The notes below the pieces were generated by a model. It ran no database searches, had not been told where the DNA came from, and saw nothing but the letters and a program-made list of their open reading frames with translations. This document shows, piece after piece, positions 18,326-26,784 of a DNA stretch of 64,000 nucleotides (position 1 is the first letter of the stretch; the number at the start of each line of letters is the position of its first letter). Source of the DNA: Streptomyces gilvus. Lineage in GTDB: Bacteria; Actinomycetota; Actinomycetes; Streptomycetales; Streptomycetaceae. The translations under genes and the position numbers were made by a program. Location of the stretch: positions 853,033-917,032 of the forward strand of contig NZ_JAKWBE010000001.1 in assembly GCF_022513565.1 (NCBI RefSeq), written 5' to 3'.

Positions 18326-18562
18326 GGGGACAGGGTACGAGGCAGGTCAGGCCGGGCCGCCGTACCGGACACGCGCCGCGTGGGTCGCAGGGTCGGGCCA
18401 CGCAATTCCAGGCGAGCGGCGCCCGGGACGGTCCGTGTCCGGCCCGAGCGCGGTCATTGACGCCCATGGCGCCTGGCCTGCGGTTCACGGTTCAAATATC
18501 TTGGCGTCGGGGGGGACGGCTCTCGCAGAGAGCGTTGTCTCATGGGAGGGGAGTTCCGCACC

Positions 18563-19018
18563 ATGCCGATGTTCGGCAGACGTGAGAGACGCGAAGAGGC
18601 CTTCGGCGACACGCGGGGGGCGGCATCACGGGCCTTCGCGATCTCCGACGAGGACCTGCGCACCCTCGAACGCGTCACAAGCCACGCGCGCACGCAACTT
18701 CTGCGGCTCAGCGACAGTGACCTGGAAACGATCGACAACGGCAGCGGGTACCGGCTGATGCCGCTCATGTACCAGCGCGCCGGCGCCGCACGCGTCCTCG
18801 GCCACTCGGGCGTACCCATGCTGGTCACCGAGGTGAGCAACGTGCACGCCGCGGTGCTCAACCTCGAGTCGTACCAGGGCGATCCCGTGCTGGTGCTCGA
18901 GGGCTACGACCTGCTCAACAGGCTCACGCTCCTTGCCGAACTGGCGCATGCGCCCGAGGAGATCGCCGGCGTCGTCACCCTCCCGAACGAAACACCGGGC
19001 GCCCCCGCCCACCGCTGA
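18563..19018 (+). CDS. Hypothetical protein
   Basis: A 151-residue soluble protein of unknown family. It starts MPMFGRRERREE and has an acidic helical middle (ISDEDLRTLERVTSHARTQL); no signal or membrane segment is seen. ATG at 18563 is preferred because GGGAGGGGA lies 9-10 nt upstream; an in-frame ATG at 18542 would add seven residues. An inverted repeat, GCTCTC-GCA-GAGAGC (18519-18533), sits just upstream and could be an operator. Confidence 0.65.
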   Translation: MPMFGRRERREEAFGDTRGAASRAFAISDEDLRTLERVTSHARTQLLRLSDSDLETIDNGSGYRLMPLMYQRAGAARVLGHSGVPMLVTEVSNVHAAVLNLESYQGDPVLVLEGYDLLNRLTLLAELAHAPEEIAGVVTLPNETPGAPAHR

Positions 19019-19051
19019 CCCGGGTGGCCGGGATCGACAACTGCCCGATGC

Positions 19052-20053
19052 CTACTGGCGGGCGACGATGCGGGCCAGGCGGCGGTACGAGTCCACCAGG
19101 GCCGTCCGGTCGTACGTGCTCGTCGTCACCAGGACCTCCTGCGCCCCCGTCTCCTTCAGGACCGTCTCGAGTTCGTGGGCGACCTGCTCCTCGGTCCCGG
19201 CGAGATGGCCGGTGAGCCCGGATTCGTAGAAACCGCGTTCCCTCTCCGTCATCGTCAGCGCCTCGACACGCTCGGCGGGCGGCAGGGGCGGGAACGTGCC
19301 GTGCGTGCGCGAGTACGCCATCGACCAGGCCTCCGGAATCAGCAGCCGCCGCGCCTCCTCCGGGGTGTTCGCCACCGCGACCGAGCCCGAGATGACGACG
19401 TACGGCTCCCGGGCCCAGGGGGAGGGACGGAACCGCTCACGGTAGTGATCGATGCCGCGCTGCATCTTCTCCCTGTTGCGGAGGTCGCCGATGACCATCG
19501 GCAGACCGGCGCGGGCGGCGATCGCGGCGCCCTCGCCCATCGCCAGCACGAAGGGCGGCACGGACAGCCCCTCGGCAGGGCGCGCGTGCACGCCCGTGGG
19601 GGACGATCCGGTGAACCAGCCGAGCAGTTCCTCCAGTTGGCCGGCGAAGTCCTCGGCGTTCCCCTTGTCGCGGCCCAGCGCCCTGCGCACCCCGTCGGTG
19701 AAGCCGACGGACCGCCCAAGGCCCATGTCGATCCGGCCCGGGAACAGCGACTCCAGCACCCCGAACTGCTCGGCCACGACGAGGGGTTGATGATTGGGCA
19801 GCATCACACCACCGGTGCCGACCCTGATCGTCCGTGTCGCCGCCGCGACGGCGGAGGCCAGCACGGTCGGCGCGGAGCCGGCGACCCCGGGCACACCGTG
19901 GTGCTCCGACACCCAGAACCGGTGATACCCGAGCCCCTCCAGCTCCCGCGCCAGCCGTACGGTGTCCCGCAGCGCCTCCGCGCCGGTGTGCCCCTCGCGG
20001 GTACGGGAACGGTCGAGAACGGAGAAACGGGTCCGGGCGATCAGGGAGCTCAT
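19052..20053 (-). CDS. Luciferase-like (LLM class) flavin-dependent oxidoreductase
   Basis: A 333-residue member of the bacterial luciferase-like monooxygenase superfamily, in the group of single-subunit MsnO8/YvbT-like proteins. Hallmarks include LGYHRFWVSEHHG, the TIRVGTGGVMLPNH strand and FPGRIDMGLGRSVG. It should use reduced FMN or F420 to oxidise an organic substrate, which is unknown. It is monocistronic and convergent with the hypothetical gene before it. The start at 20053 matches the family N-terminus; an upstream in-frame extension adds no conserved sequence. Confidence 0.85.
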   Translation of the reverse strand: MSSLIARTRFSVLDRSRTREGHTGAEALRDTVRLARELEGLGYHRFWVSEHHGVPGVAGSAPTVLASAVAAATRTIRVGTGGVMLPNHQPLVVAEQFGVLESLFPGRIDMGLGRSVGFTDGVRRALGRDKGNAEDFAGQLEELLGWFTGSSPTGVHARPAEGLSVPPFVLAMGEGAAIAARAGLPMVIGDLRNREKMQRGIDHYRERFRPSPWAREPYVVISGSVAVANTPEEARRLLIPEAWSMAYSRTHGTFPPLPPAERVEALTMTERERGFYESGLTGHLAGTEEQVAHELETVLKETGAQEVLVTTSTYDRTALVDSYRRLARIVARQ

Positions 20054-20104
20054 AGAAGCTTCAACGCATGCCCGGCCCCAGGATTCCTGCCCGCGCGACG
20101 CTCG

Positions 20105-20110
20105 TACGAT
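20105..20110 (+). promoter_or_regulatory. -10 box TACGAT (leaderless gene)
   Basis: TACGAT ends 6 nt before the ATG at 20117, predicting a leaderless mRNA. Confidence 0.35.
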
Positions 20111-20116
20111 CGCCGC

Positions 20117-20338
20117 ATGACGAGCAGCCCGCAGCACTGGACCGTGCACCACTTCTCCCAGGCCAACCCGCGCGGCCCCGGCTGCGACAGCGCCCCCGCC
20201 CTGCTACGACGCCTCGCCGACACCATCGAGGCGCTGGGCCCGGTGGAGGTCCAGCACATCGTCATCGAGTCGGAGATGACCGAACACGGACAGTGGCGCT
20301 CGGGAACCGTTTACTACCACCTGCCCGAAAACGATTAG
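20117..20338 (+). CDS. Small conserved hypothetical protein
   Basis: A 73-residue soluble protein, ending in [14 protein letters not shown], with no family I recognise. Its balanced composition, normal codon use and promoter-like TACGAT box 6 nt upstream argue that it is a real gene. It is divergent from the luciferase-like monooxygenase gene, 63 bp away, so the two may share regulation. Confidence 0.6.
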   Translation: MTSSPQHWTVHHFSQANPRGPGCDSAPALLRRLADTIEALGPVEVQHIVIESEMTEHGQWRSGTVYYHLPEND

Positions 20339-20362
20339 CCCGGGAGCGGCCGGCGTGTTCCG

Positions 20363-21037
20363 ATGCTCCCTGTGAAACAGCGGGTGCGCATCCACGGGGT
20401 TCGGCTGGGGAGCGACGAGTTCCGGGTGATCCGGGCCGACTCGGCCCCGGCTCGACTGGCGTTGCGCGACGACCGTCATTGGCTGTCGATGTACGCGGAT
20501 CGGCAGGGCGCGGCCCACCTCGTCGCCCTGTGGGCGTTGGCCGCCCGGTCCGCCCATTCGCTGGTCTACCTGCCGATCCGGGCCAACCCCGCCCCCGACG
20601 GCGTCACGAGCGAGGGGGAGCCGGTCTCTCTGGACCTGGTTCTGGTCCACCACAGCCTGCAGTTCCCGACCGGCTCGTGGAAGCAGATCCGGACACGGCT
20701 CGGCGTCGGCAGACCGCACACCACAGCCACCCCGGCCGAGGACTTCCCCGACGAGAGCGCCATCGACTACGAGCGGCGACACCACGAGGGTTACCGCGAC
20801 CACCTCGCGTTCCACGTGGCCGCGCACACGCTCTTCGTCGTGGGCAGTTCCACCGCGTTCCGCGAGCACGGCACGTTGCTTCGCGGTCTCCTCGACGAAG
20901 CCCCGTCCTATCTCCACCGCTACCCCGACGCAGGGCATTTCTGCGTGGAGATCAGCCCCGGCACCTGGCCCGTACGGACCCGCCGCCATGTGCCCGGAAG
21001 CCTGCACATCCAGTACTCCGGCACCTGGCAGATCTGA
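20363..21037 (+). CDS. Hypothetical protein
   Basis: A 224-residue soluble protein of unknown function. The central part has alternating hydrophobic strands ([23 protein letters not shown]) and several His/Asp residues ([21 protein letters not shown]) that could bind metal. No signal peptide is evident. It lies 24 bp after the small hypothetical gene and may be cotranscribed with it. I cannot assign a family. Confidence 0.6.
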   Translation: MLPVKQRVRIHGVRLGSDEFRVIRADSAPARLALRDDRHWLSMYADRQGAAHLVALWALAARSAHSLVYLPIRANPAPDGVTSEGEPVSLDLVLVHHSLQFPTGSWKQIRTRLGVGRPHTTATPAEDFPDESAIDYERRHHEGYRDHLAFHVAAHTLFVVGSSTAFREHGTLLRGLLDEAPSYLHRYPDAGHFCVEISPGTWPVRTRRHVPGSLHIQYSGTWQI

Positions 21038-21095
21038 CGGACCCCCCGAAAGCGCGTCCTGCTCTCCCGCGGCGGCCGGTCTGGCCTCGGTCGAC

Positions 21096-21381
21096 GACCG
21101 GGTGGCGCGGGCACCACGCAGACGGCCACCCGGGCCGGGGCGCCCCGGTGCTCGTCCCCCAGACCGTGGACCAGCCGCGCTGGGCCGCCCGCGCCGCCGA
21201 ACTGGGCATCGGCGCCGCCCACGACGGCCCGACCCCGACCGTCGACTCCCTCGCCGCCGCCCTCAAGACGGCCCTGTCCCCGAAGACCAGGGACCGCGCG
21301 AAGTCGGTGGCCGCCCTGGTCCGCACGGACGGAGCCAAGGTGGCCGCCCACCTGCTGCTCGACGGGTTCCCGGACGCCTGA
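21096..21381 (+). pseudogene. C-terminal remnant of an MGT-type glycosyltransferase
   Basis: One frame encodes [16 protein letters not shown], the nucleotide-sugar-binding GGAGTT motif of YjiC/MGT glycosyltransferases. It then shifts frame near 21145 into [20 protein letters not shown] and a normal family C-terminus. The N-terminal acceptor domain (~300 residues) is missing and the upstream sequence belongs to another gene. This is a truncated and frameshifted relic. Confidence 0.7.
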
Positions 21382-21405
21382 GCGTGAGATCGGAAGGCGT
21401 CTGCC

Positions 21406-21411
21406 TAAGGT
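21406..21411 (+). promoter_or_regulatory. -10 box TAAGGT (leaderless gene)
   Basis: TAAGGT ends 6 nt before the GTG at 21418. Confidence 0.35.
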
Positions 21412-21417
21412 GGGGGC

Positions 21418-21909
21418 GTGACCGACAGCAGTGATCGTCCTCTCGCCGTCTTCGATCTGGACAACACCCTCGCCGACACCGCCCACCGTCAGCGCTTCCT
21501 GGAGCGCAGGCCGCGTGACTGGGACGCCTTCTTCGCCGCCGCGCCGCAGGACCCGCCGATCGCGGAGGGCATCGCGCTGGTGCTGGAGAGCGCGAAGGAG
21601 TGCGAGGTCGTCTATCTGACGGGGCGGCCCGAGCGCTGCCGCCGGGACACGCTCGCGTGGCTGACGGCGCAAGGGCTGCCGGACGGGCGGGTGTTCATGC
21701 GGCGCAACGACGACCGCAGGCCCGCCCGGCGTACCAAACTGGAGATCCTCCGCCGTCTCGCCCGCACCCGGGAGATCCGGGTGTTCGTGGACGACGACGA
21801 GCTGGTGTGCCAGGACGCGGAACGGGCCGGGTTCCCGGTCGTACGGGCGCGCTGGACCGCCCCCTCCGCCGCGCTGAGGACGGCGCAGGAGGGGGCGGGC
21901 CGTACCTGA
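21418..21909 (+). CDS. HAD-superfamily phosphatase-like protein
   Basis: A 163-residue protein of the haloacid dehalogenase superfamily, similar to the phosphatase domain of polynucleotide kinases. Motif I is VFDLDNTLAD (nucleophile Asp plus Asp+2), motif II VVYLTGRPE, motif III a Lys in RRTKLEI, and motif IV VFVDDDE. All catalytic positions appear intact, so it should hydrolyse a phosphomonoester; the substrate is unknown. The GTG start has a -10-like box 6 nt upstream and no clear ribosome site. Confidence 0.82.
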   Translation: MTDSSDRPLAVFDLDNTLADTAHRQRFLERRPRDWDAFFAAAPQDPPIAEGIALVLESAKECEVVYLTGRPERCRRDTLAWLTAQGLPDGRVFMRRNDDRRPARRTKLEILRRLARTREIRVFVDDDELVCQDAERAGFPVVRARWTAPSAALRTAQEGAGRT

Positions 21910-21939
21910 GGTCCGGGGAAGGCCTGGTGGAGCGGCCCG

Positions 21940-22155
21940 TCAGTCGGACTCGTCGAGCCGGAATCCCACCTTCAGGCCCACCTGCCAGTGTGCGATCTCT
22001 CCCTCCTCGATCTGGCCGCGTACCTGCACCACCTCGAACCAGTCCAGATTGCGCAGCGTCTGCGAGGCCCGGCTGATGCCGTTGCGGATGGCCTGGTCGA
22101 CGCCGTCCGGCGAGGTGCCGACGATCTCGGTGACCCGGTAGGTGTGGTTCGACAT
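21940..22155 (-). CDS. Dodecin family flavin-binding protein
   Basis: A 71-residue dodecin. The family pattern is complete: YRVTEIVGTSPDGVDQAI near the start, the flavin-stacking Trp in LDWFEVVQ, and the GEIAHWQVGLKVGF C-terminal strand. Dodecins form hollow 12-mers that store riboflavin, FMN or, in some bacteria, coenzyme A. The gene has a good AGAGGAG ribosome site and stands alone, convergent with the HAD gene. Confidence 0.92.
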   Translation of the reverse strand: MSNHTYRVTEIVGTSPDGVDQAIRNGISRASQTLRNLDWFEVVQVRGQIEEGEIAHWQVGLKVGFRLDESD

Positions 22156-22287
22156 GCGGGTGCTCCTCTCCGTACGCCCGTGATGACCGGAGCGTCACGT
22201 GTGTCGCGCGTCACTCCACCGTGCCCCAAGCTGCGGCGGAGCGCGAGACGTCCGGCTACTCGCCACGGTGCCCCTTGACGCCTCGTA

Positions 22288-22301
22288 TTGGTCCATACCA
22301 A
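22288..22301 (+). promoter_or_regulatory. DasR-type operator (dre-like)
   Basis: TTGGTCCATACCAA has 5-bp inverted arms around 4 nt and fits the TGGTCTAGACCA-type sites bound by the GntR regulator DasR and found at chitin/GlcNAc genes. It lies 86 nt before the binding-protein start and 7 nt after a TTGACG -35-like box (22275-22280), a position suited to repression. Binding by DasR is inferred. Confidence 0.55.
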
Positions 22302-22386
22302 ACTCCCGGGCACGCCCGTACGAGCGCCCGCTCGTCCCCCCACGCCGGGACCTTCGCCCTGTCCGCCAGACAGAACAGGACCCCTC

Positions 22387-23646
22387 GTGAGACGTCGAAG
22401 CCTGCTCTCCCTCGCCTCCCTCGGACTGCTCGGCGGCTGTGGACTCGTGCCGGGCGGAGGAGGCAGACGCACCGTCACCGTGTGGCTGATGAAGGACAGC
22501 GCCTCACCGGACTTCCTGCACCGCTTCACCGAGGCGTTCGAGCGCGACCACGGCCATCTCCGCCTGGACATCCGCATCCAGCAGTGGAGCGGCATCGGCC
22601 AGAAGGTCCAGCGCGCGCTCGAGGACGACTCGGGCGCCGGGCCCGACGTCATCGAGGTCGGCAACACCCAGGTCCCGCAGTACGTCGAGGACGACCGGCT
22701 GCTGGACCTGACGCTGGAGTCGGCCCTGCACTGGGGCAGCCGCGACTGGCTGCCCGGCCTCGCGGAGCCGGGGCAGCTCATGTCCCACCAGTACGGCATC
22801 CCCTGGTACGCGGCCAACCGTGTCGTCATCTACCGCAAGGACCTGTTCGCGAAGGCCGGCGTCACCTCCCCGCCCCGCACGCACGACGAGTGGCTCACCG
22901 TCACGAAGCGCCTCAACGCCGGCGGCAACCAGGGCATCTACCTCGCGGGGCAGGACTGGTACACCCTCGCCGGCTTCATCTGGGAGGAGGGGGGCGGCCT
23001 GGCGGACGACGGGGACAGCGACGGCGCCGGCTGGCGCGGCTCGTTGGACACCCCCGCCGCCCTGCGCGGCATGGACTTCTACCGGCGCCTGCAGGCACTC
23101 GGCGACGGTCCGACCGGCGCCGACGAGGAACACCCGCCCCAGGCCGGCGTGTTCGCCAAGGGGCGGGTGGCGCAGATCGTCGCGCTGCCCGGTCTGGCCC
23201 GCACCGTCGCACAGCAGAACCCCGGCCTGCGGGGCAAGTTGGGCTTCTTCCCGGTGCCGGGCAAGGTCGCCGGGCGGCCCGGTGCCGTCTTCGTCGGCGG
23301 CTCCGACCTCGTCGTACCGAACACCACCCGCGACCAGGACGGCGCCGTGGCCGTCGTCGCCGCGCTCACCGGCGCCCGATGGGACACCGAGCTGGCACGC
23401 GCCATGAACTACGTCCCCAACAAGAGGTCCCTCGCCCGGCACGTCGCCGGTGAGGAAGGGGTCGCGGCCATGGCGGCCGGCGCCGCACGCGGCCGTGCGA
23501 CCCCGGCCACCCCGCAGTGGGGTGCGGTCGAGGAGGACAACCCGATCAAGCGGTACATGACGCGGGTGCTGACCGGCGCGGACCCGGCGACCGAGGCCCG
23601 CAAGGCCTCCCGGCGCATCACGGCGGTCCTGAACCGCCTGGACTGA
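22387..23646 (+). CDS. ABC transporter sugar-binding lipoprotein (CUT1 type)
   Basis: A 419-residue extracellular solute-binding protein. Residues 1-20 are a lipoprotein signal peptide with the lipobox LLGGC. The mature part has the family-1 binding-protein look (TVTVWLMKDSASPDF, YGIPWYAANRVVIYRKDLF, GRVAQIVALPGL). It should deliver an oligosaccharide to an ABC importer. No permease or ATPase gene adjoins it, so it probably works with permeases and a shared MsiK-type ATPase encoded elsewhere. The dre-like operator upstream hints at chitin- or GlcNAc-linked control. The start is GTG at 22387. Confidence 0.88.
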   Translation: MRRRSLLSLASLGLLGGCGLVPGGGGRRTVTVWLMKDSASPDFLHRFTEAFERDHGHLRLDIRIQQWSGIGQKVQRALEDDSGAGPDVIEVGNTQVPQYVEDDRLLDLTLESALHWGSRDWLPGLAEPGQLMSHQYGIPWYAANRVVIYRKDLFAKAGVTSPPRTHDEWLTVTKRLNAGGNQGIYLAGQDWYTLAGFIWEEGGGLADDGDSDGAGWRGSLDTPAALRGMDFYRRLQALGDGPTGADEEHPPQAGVFAKGRVAQIVALPGLARTVAQQNPGLRGKLGFFPVPGKVAGRPGAVFVGGSDLVVPNTTRDQDGAVAVVAALTGARWDTELARAMNYVPNKRSLARHVAGEEGVAAMAAGAARGRATPATPQWGAVEEDNPIKRYMTRVLTGADPATEARKASRRITAVLNRLD

Positions 23647-23676
23647 CAGGACCGACAGGACCGACAGGACTGCATG
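23641..23676 (+). repeat. 9-bp tandem repeat
   Basis: Units GACTGACAG, GACCGACAG, GACCGACAG and a partial GACTG follow one another across the stop codon of the sugar-binding protein gene. Confidence 0.8.
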
Positions 23677-23687
23677 TTCCCGGCGGT

Positions 23688-23734
23688 CAGCGCACCACGC
23701 CCACCGCACCACGCTCAGCGCACGACGCTCAGCG
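23688..23734 (-). repeat. 14-bp tandem repeat over the egtD 3' end
   Basis: Three units related to CAGCGCACCACGCT at 23688, 23702 and 23716, plus a partial fourth. The last units encode the C-terminal SLSVVR and stop of EgtD; the others lie beyond the stop. Repeat slippage here would alter the EgtD C-terminus. Confidence 0.75.
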
Positions 23735-24677
23735 ACAACGCGAACCGCCCTTCCTCATCCGTCCACCAGTGCGCCAACTCCAGCCCGGCGGAGGCCAGTT
23801 CGGCGCGTACGCCCTCCTTGCGGAACTTCGCCGACACCTCCGTGCGCAGCTCCTCGTCCCGCGCGAAGTCGACGGCGAGATCCAGTGCCGGGATCTTCAC
23901 CGTCTGGGTGGTACGGGAGCGCAGCCGCATCTCGATCCACTCGTTCTCCCGGTCCCACAGGGCCACGTGGTCGAAGGCGCCGGGATCGAAGTCGGCGTGC
24001 AGCTCCCGGTTGACGACGGTCAGGACGTTCTTGTTGAAGGCCGCTGTCACCCCGGCCGCGTCGTCGTACGCCCGCACCAGCACCTTCTCGTCCTTGACCA
24101 GGTCCGTGCCGAGCAGCAGCGCGTCACCGGGGGAGAGCAGGGAGCGGATCGCGGCGAAGAACGCGGCCCGCTCGACCGGCAGCAGATTGCCGATCGTGCC
24201 GCCCAGGAAGGCGATCAGCCGGGGACCCGGCGTGTCCGGCAGGGTCAGGCTCGCCGTGAAGTCGGCGATGAGCGCGTGTACGTGGAGCCCGGGGCGTTCG
24301 GCGATGAGCGCCTGCCCGGCCTGCGTGAGCGCGCTCTCGCTGACGTCCACGGGGACGTAGGTGTGCAGGTCGCTGAGCGCGTCGATGACGTACCGGGTCT
24401 TCTCCGAGGAACCGGAGCCGAGTTCGACGAGCGTACGGGCCCGGGTCGCCGCGGCGATGTCGCCGGCGCGGGCGACGAGGATCTCGCGTTCGGCGCGGGT
24501 GGGGTAGTACTCGGGCAGTTCGGTGATCTGCTCGAAGAGCTCGCTGCCGTGGGCGTCGTAGAACCACTTCGGCGGCAGGGTCTTCGGCGTGCCGGTCAGG
24601 CCCTGCTGGACGTCGGCGCGCAGGGCGGCGTCGGTGGCGTCCTCGGGCAGGGTGCGGGTGAGAAGGAACGGACTCAC
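23715..24677 (-). CDS. egtD: L-histidine N-alpha-methyltransferase EgtD
   Basis: A 320-residue SAM-dependent methyltransferase that trimethylates histidine to hercynine, the first step of ergothioneine synthesis. Family blocks are LPPKWFYDAHGSELFEQITELPEYYPTR (first 28 residues after position ~35), the SAM site LVELGSGSSEKTRY, FLGGTIGNL and the histidine-binding FNKNVLTVVNREL. It is the last gene of egtABCD; its GTG start overlaps the egtC stop by 4 nt, so translation is probably coupled. Short tandem repeats encode its last residues. Confidence 0.93.
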   Translation of the reverse strand: MSPFLLTRTLPEDATDAALRADVQQGLTGTPKTLPPKWFYDAHGSELFEQITELPEYYPTRAEREILVARAGDIAAATRARTLVELGSGSSEKTRYVIDALSDLHTYVPVDVSESALTQAGQALIAERPGLHVHALIADFTASLTLPDTPGPRLIAFLGGTIGNLLPVERAAFFAAIRSLLSPGDALLLGTDLVKDEKVLVRAYDDAAGVTAAFNKNVLTVVNRELHADFDPGAFDHVALWDRENEWIEMRLRSRTTQTVKIPALDLAVDFARDEELRTEVSAKFRKEGVRAELASAGLELAHWWTDEEGRFALSLSVVR

Positions 24678-25465
24678 GTACGGGGCTCCTTCGGTGGTGC
24701 GGTGGCCAAGGTCTCGCTCGGCTCCTTGAGGGGGGTGAGCAGCACGTCGGTGCGGCTCGCCGCGAGCAGGGTGCGGTCGGGCACCTCCTGCCAGTGCGGA
24801 TCGTCGTCGTAGGGCTCGGAGGCCACGACGGTGCTGCGGCCGGGGGAGTTGAGATACCAGAGGGTGTCGCCCCAGGCGGTGGCGGTGATGGTCTCGCCGT
24901 TGGTGAGCAGCAGGTTGAGCCGGGAGCCGGGGGCCGCCTCGGCGACCTCCAGCACGGTGTCCGCCAGCGCCTGCCCCTCCTCGTCGCCGGCCCGCAGCCG
25001 CGCCAGGACCAGCGCCCAGAGAAGCGCCGAGTCGTTGCGGGCCTCCAGGGACAGCACGTCGACCGCGGGCAGGCTCTCCACCAGGGGTGCGAGCGACTGC
25101 GGCCAGCCCTTGACGGCGCCGTTGTGGCTGAACAGCCAGGGCCCGGTGGCGAAGGGGGCCGCCGCGGCCTCGGCGTCGGCGCCCGAGAGGGTCGCGTCGC
25201 GTACGGCGGCCAGCAGCGCGCCGGTGCGGATCACCCGCGCGAGGTCCGCGAAGGACAGGTCCGCCCAGATGGGGCCGGCCCGCCGGTAACGGGCCGGCAC
25301 CGGGTCGCCCTCGGCGTACCAACCCACCCCGAAACCATCGGCGTTGACCGTCCCGTACCGCTGCCGCCGGGGCTCCCACGACTGGCGGTACAGGCTGTGC
25401 GCGGGATCCACGAGGAGCCGGCCCAGCGGCTCCTCGGGGCCCAGATACGCCAGATGACGGCACAT
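24674..25465 (-). CDS. egtC: Gamma-glutamyl-hercynylcysteine sulfoxide hydrolase EgtC
   Basis: A 263-residue class II glutamine-amidotransferase-like enzyme. The nucleophile is Cys2, exposed after removal of Met (MCRHLAYLG). Other family blocks are GTVNADGFGVGWY and WLFSHNGAVKGW. It removes the glutamyl group from the sulfoxide intermediate made by EgtB. The start shares one base with the egtB stop (TGATG) and the end overlaps egtD. Confidence 0.92.
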   Translation of the reverse strand: MCRHLAYLGPEEPLGRLLVDPAHSLYRQSWEPRRQRYGTVNADGFGVGWYAEGDPVPARYRRAGPIWADLSFADLARVIRTGALLAAVRDATLSGADAEAAAAPFATGPWLFSHNGAVKGWPQSLAPLVESLPAVDVLSLEARNDSALLWALVLARLRAGDEEGQALADTVLEVAEAAPGSRLNLLLTNGETITATAWGDTLWYLNSPGRSTVVASEPYDDDPHWQEVPDRTLLAASRTDVLLTPLKEPSETLATAPPKEPRT

Positions 25466-26784
25466 CAGACGTCTCCCGCGGACCGGGCGGTGCGGAACCC
25501 GGAGAAGATCTGCCGCCGGATCGGATAGTCCCAGTTGCGGAACGTGCCCCGGCAGGCCACCGGGTCCACGGCGAACGAACCGCCGCGCAGCACCTTGTAC
25601 TCCGGCCCGAAGAACACCTCCGAGTACTCCTTGTACGGGAAGGCCTCGAAACCCGGGTACGGCAGGAAGTCGCTCGCCGTCCACTCCCACACGTCGCCGA
25701 TCAACTGGCGTACGCCGAGGGGGGATTCACCGGCCGGATAGCTGCCCGCGGGGGCCGGGCGCAGATGCCGCTGGCCGAGGTTGGCGTGCTCCGGGGCCGG
25801 ATCGGCGTCGCCCCACGGGTAGCGCGTCGAGCGGTTGGCGGCCGGGTCGTGCCGGGCGGCCTTCTCCCACTCGGCCTCGGTGGGCAGCCGCCGCCCCGCC
25901 CAGCGGGCGTAGGCGTCGGCCTCGTACCAGCACACGTGGACGACCGGCTCGTCGGGCGGCACCACCTCGGTGACGCCGAAGCGGCGCCGCAGCCACTGCT
26001 TTCCGTCACGGCGCCAGAACAGCGGTGCGGTGATGGAGTGTTCGCGGATGTGCGCCCAGCCCTCCGCCGTCCACCAGCGTTCGTTGGCGTAGCCGCCGTC
26101 GTCGATGAACGCCTGGTAGGCGCCGTTGGTGACCGGGGTGGTGTCGATGTGGAAGGAAGCCACCTCGCGCCGGTGCGCGGGTCGTTCGTTGTCCAGCGCC
26201 CACGGCTCGCTGGAGGTGCCCATGGTGAACGGGCCGCCGGGGACGAGGACTTCGGCAGGGCCGGTGGAGAGCGGCACCGGCTCCGGGTCGGGCGCGGTCA
26301 GGGCCTGCGGCCCCGTGCGGAGCTGATGGGTGATCAGCATCGTCTCGTCGTGCTGCTGTTCGTGCTGGGCGATCATGCCGAAGGCGAAGCCCGCCTCCGT
26401 CAGCCGTGTGCCGTGGAAGTCGGCGCGCTCCAGGACGTCCATCACCCGTCCGCGCACCTCGGCCGCGTAGGCGCGGGCCTCGGCGGGCGGCAGCAGCGGC
26501 AGCGCGGGGCGTTCCGAGCGCGGGTGTTCGAAGGCGTCGTACAGGCCGTCGATCTCGGGGCGCATCGCCTCGCGGCCGGCGACGCCCCGCAGCAGCCACA
26601 GCTCCTCCTGGTTGCCGATGTGGGCGAGGTCCCACACCAGCGGTGACATCAGCGGCGAGTGCTGGGCCGTGAGGTCGGGCTCCTCCACGCAGCTGGTCAG
26701 CAGCGTGGTGCGGTCGCGCGCGGTGGTCAGGGTGGTCAGGGCCCGCTCACGGAGCGTCTCGGCGTCGATGGCGGGGTCGGTCAT
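25465..26784 (-). CDS. egtB: Ergothioneine sulfoxide synthase EgtB
   Basis: A 439-residue non-haem iron enzyme. The N-terminal DinB-like half carries iron ligands (LVWDLAHIGNQEE and QHEQQHDETM, a HX3HXE motif). The C-terminal half is an FGE-sulfatase-like fold (GPFTMGTSSEPWALDNERP, WRLP-type GRRLPTEAEWEKAAR, LRGGSFA). It joins hercynine to gamma-glutamylcysteine as a sulfoxide with oxygen. Start at 26784 overlaps the egtA stop by 4 nt. The length is normal for the family. Confidence 0.94.
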   Translation of the reverse strand: MTDPAIDAETLRERALTTLTTARDRTTLLTSCVEEPDLTAQHSPLMSPLVWDLAHIGNQEELWLLRGVAGREAMRPEIDGLYDAFEHPRSERPALPLLPPAEARAYAAEVRGRVMDVLERADFHGTRLTEAGFAFGMIAQHEQQHDETMLITHQLRTGPQALTAPDPEPVPLSTGPAEVLVPGGPFTMGTSSEPWALDNERPAHRREVASFHIDTTPVTNGAYQAFIDDGGYANERWWTAEGWAHIREHSITAPLFWRRDGKQWLRRRFGVTEVVPPDEPVVHVCWYEADAYARWAGRRLPTEAEWEKAARHDPAANRSTRYPWGDADPAPEHANLGQRHLRPAPAGSYPAGESPLGVRQLIGDVWEWTASDFLPYPGFEAFPYKEYSEVFFGPEYKVLRGGSFAVDPVACRGTFRNWDYPIRRQIFSGFRTARSAGDV

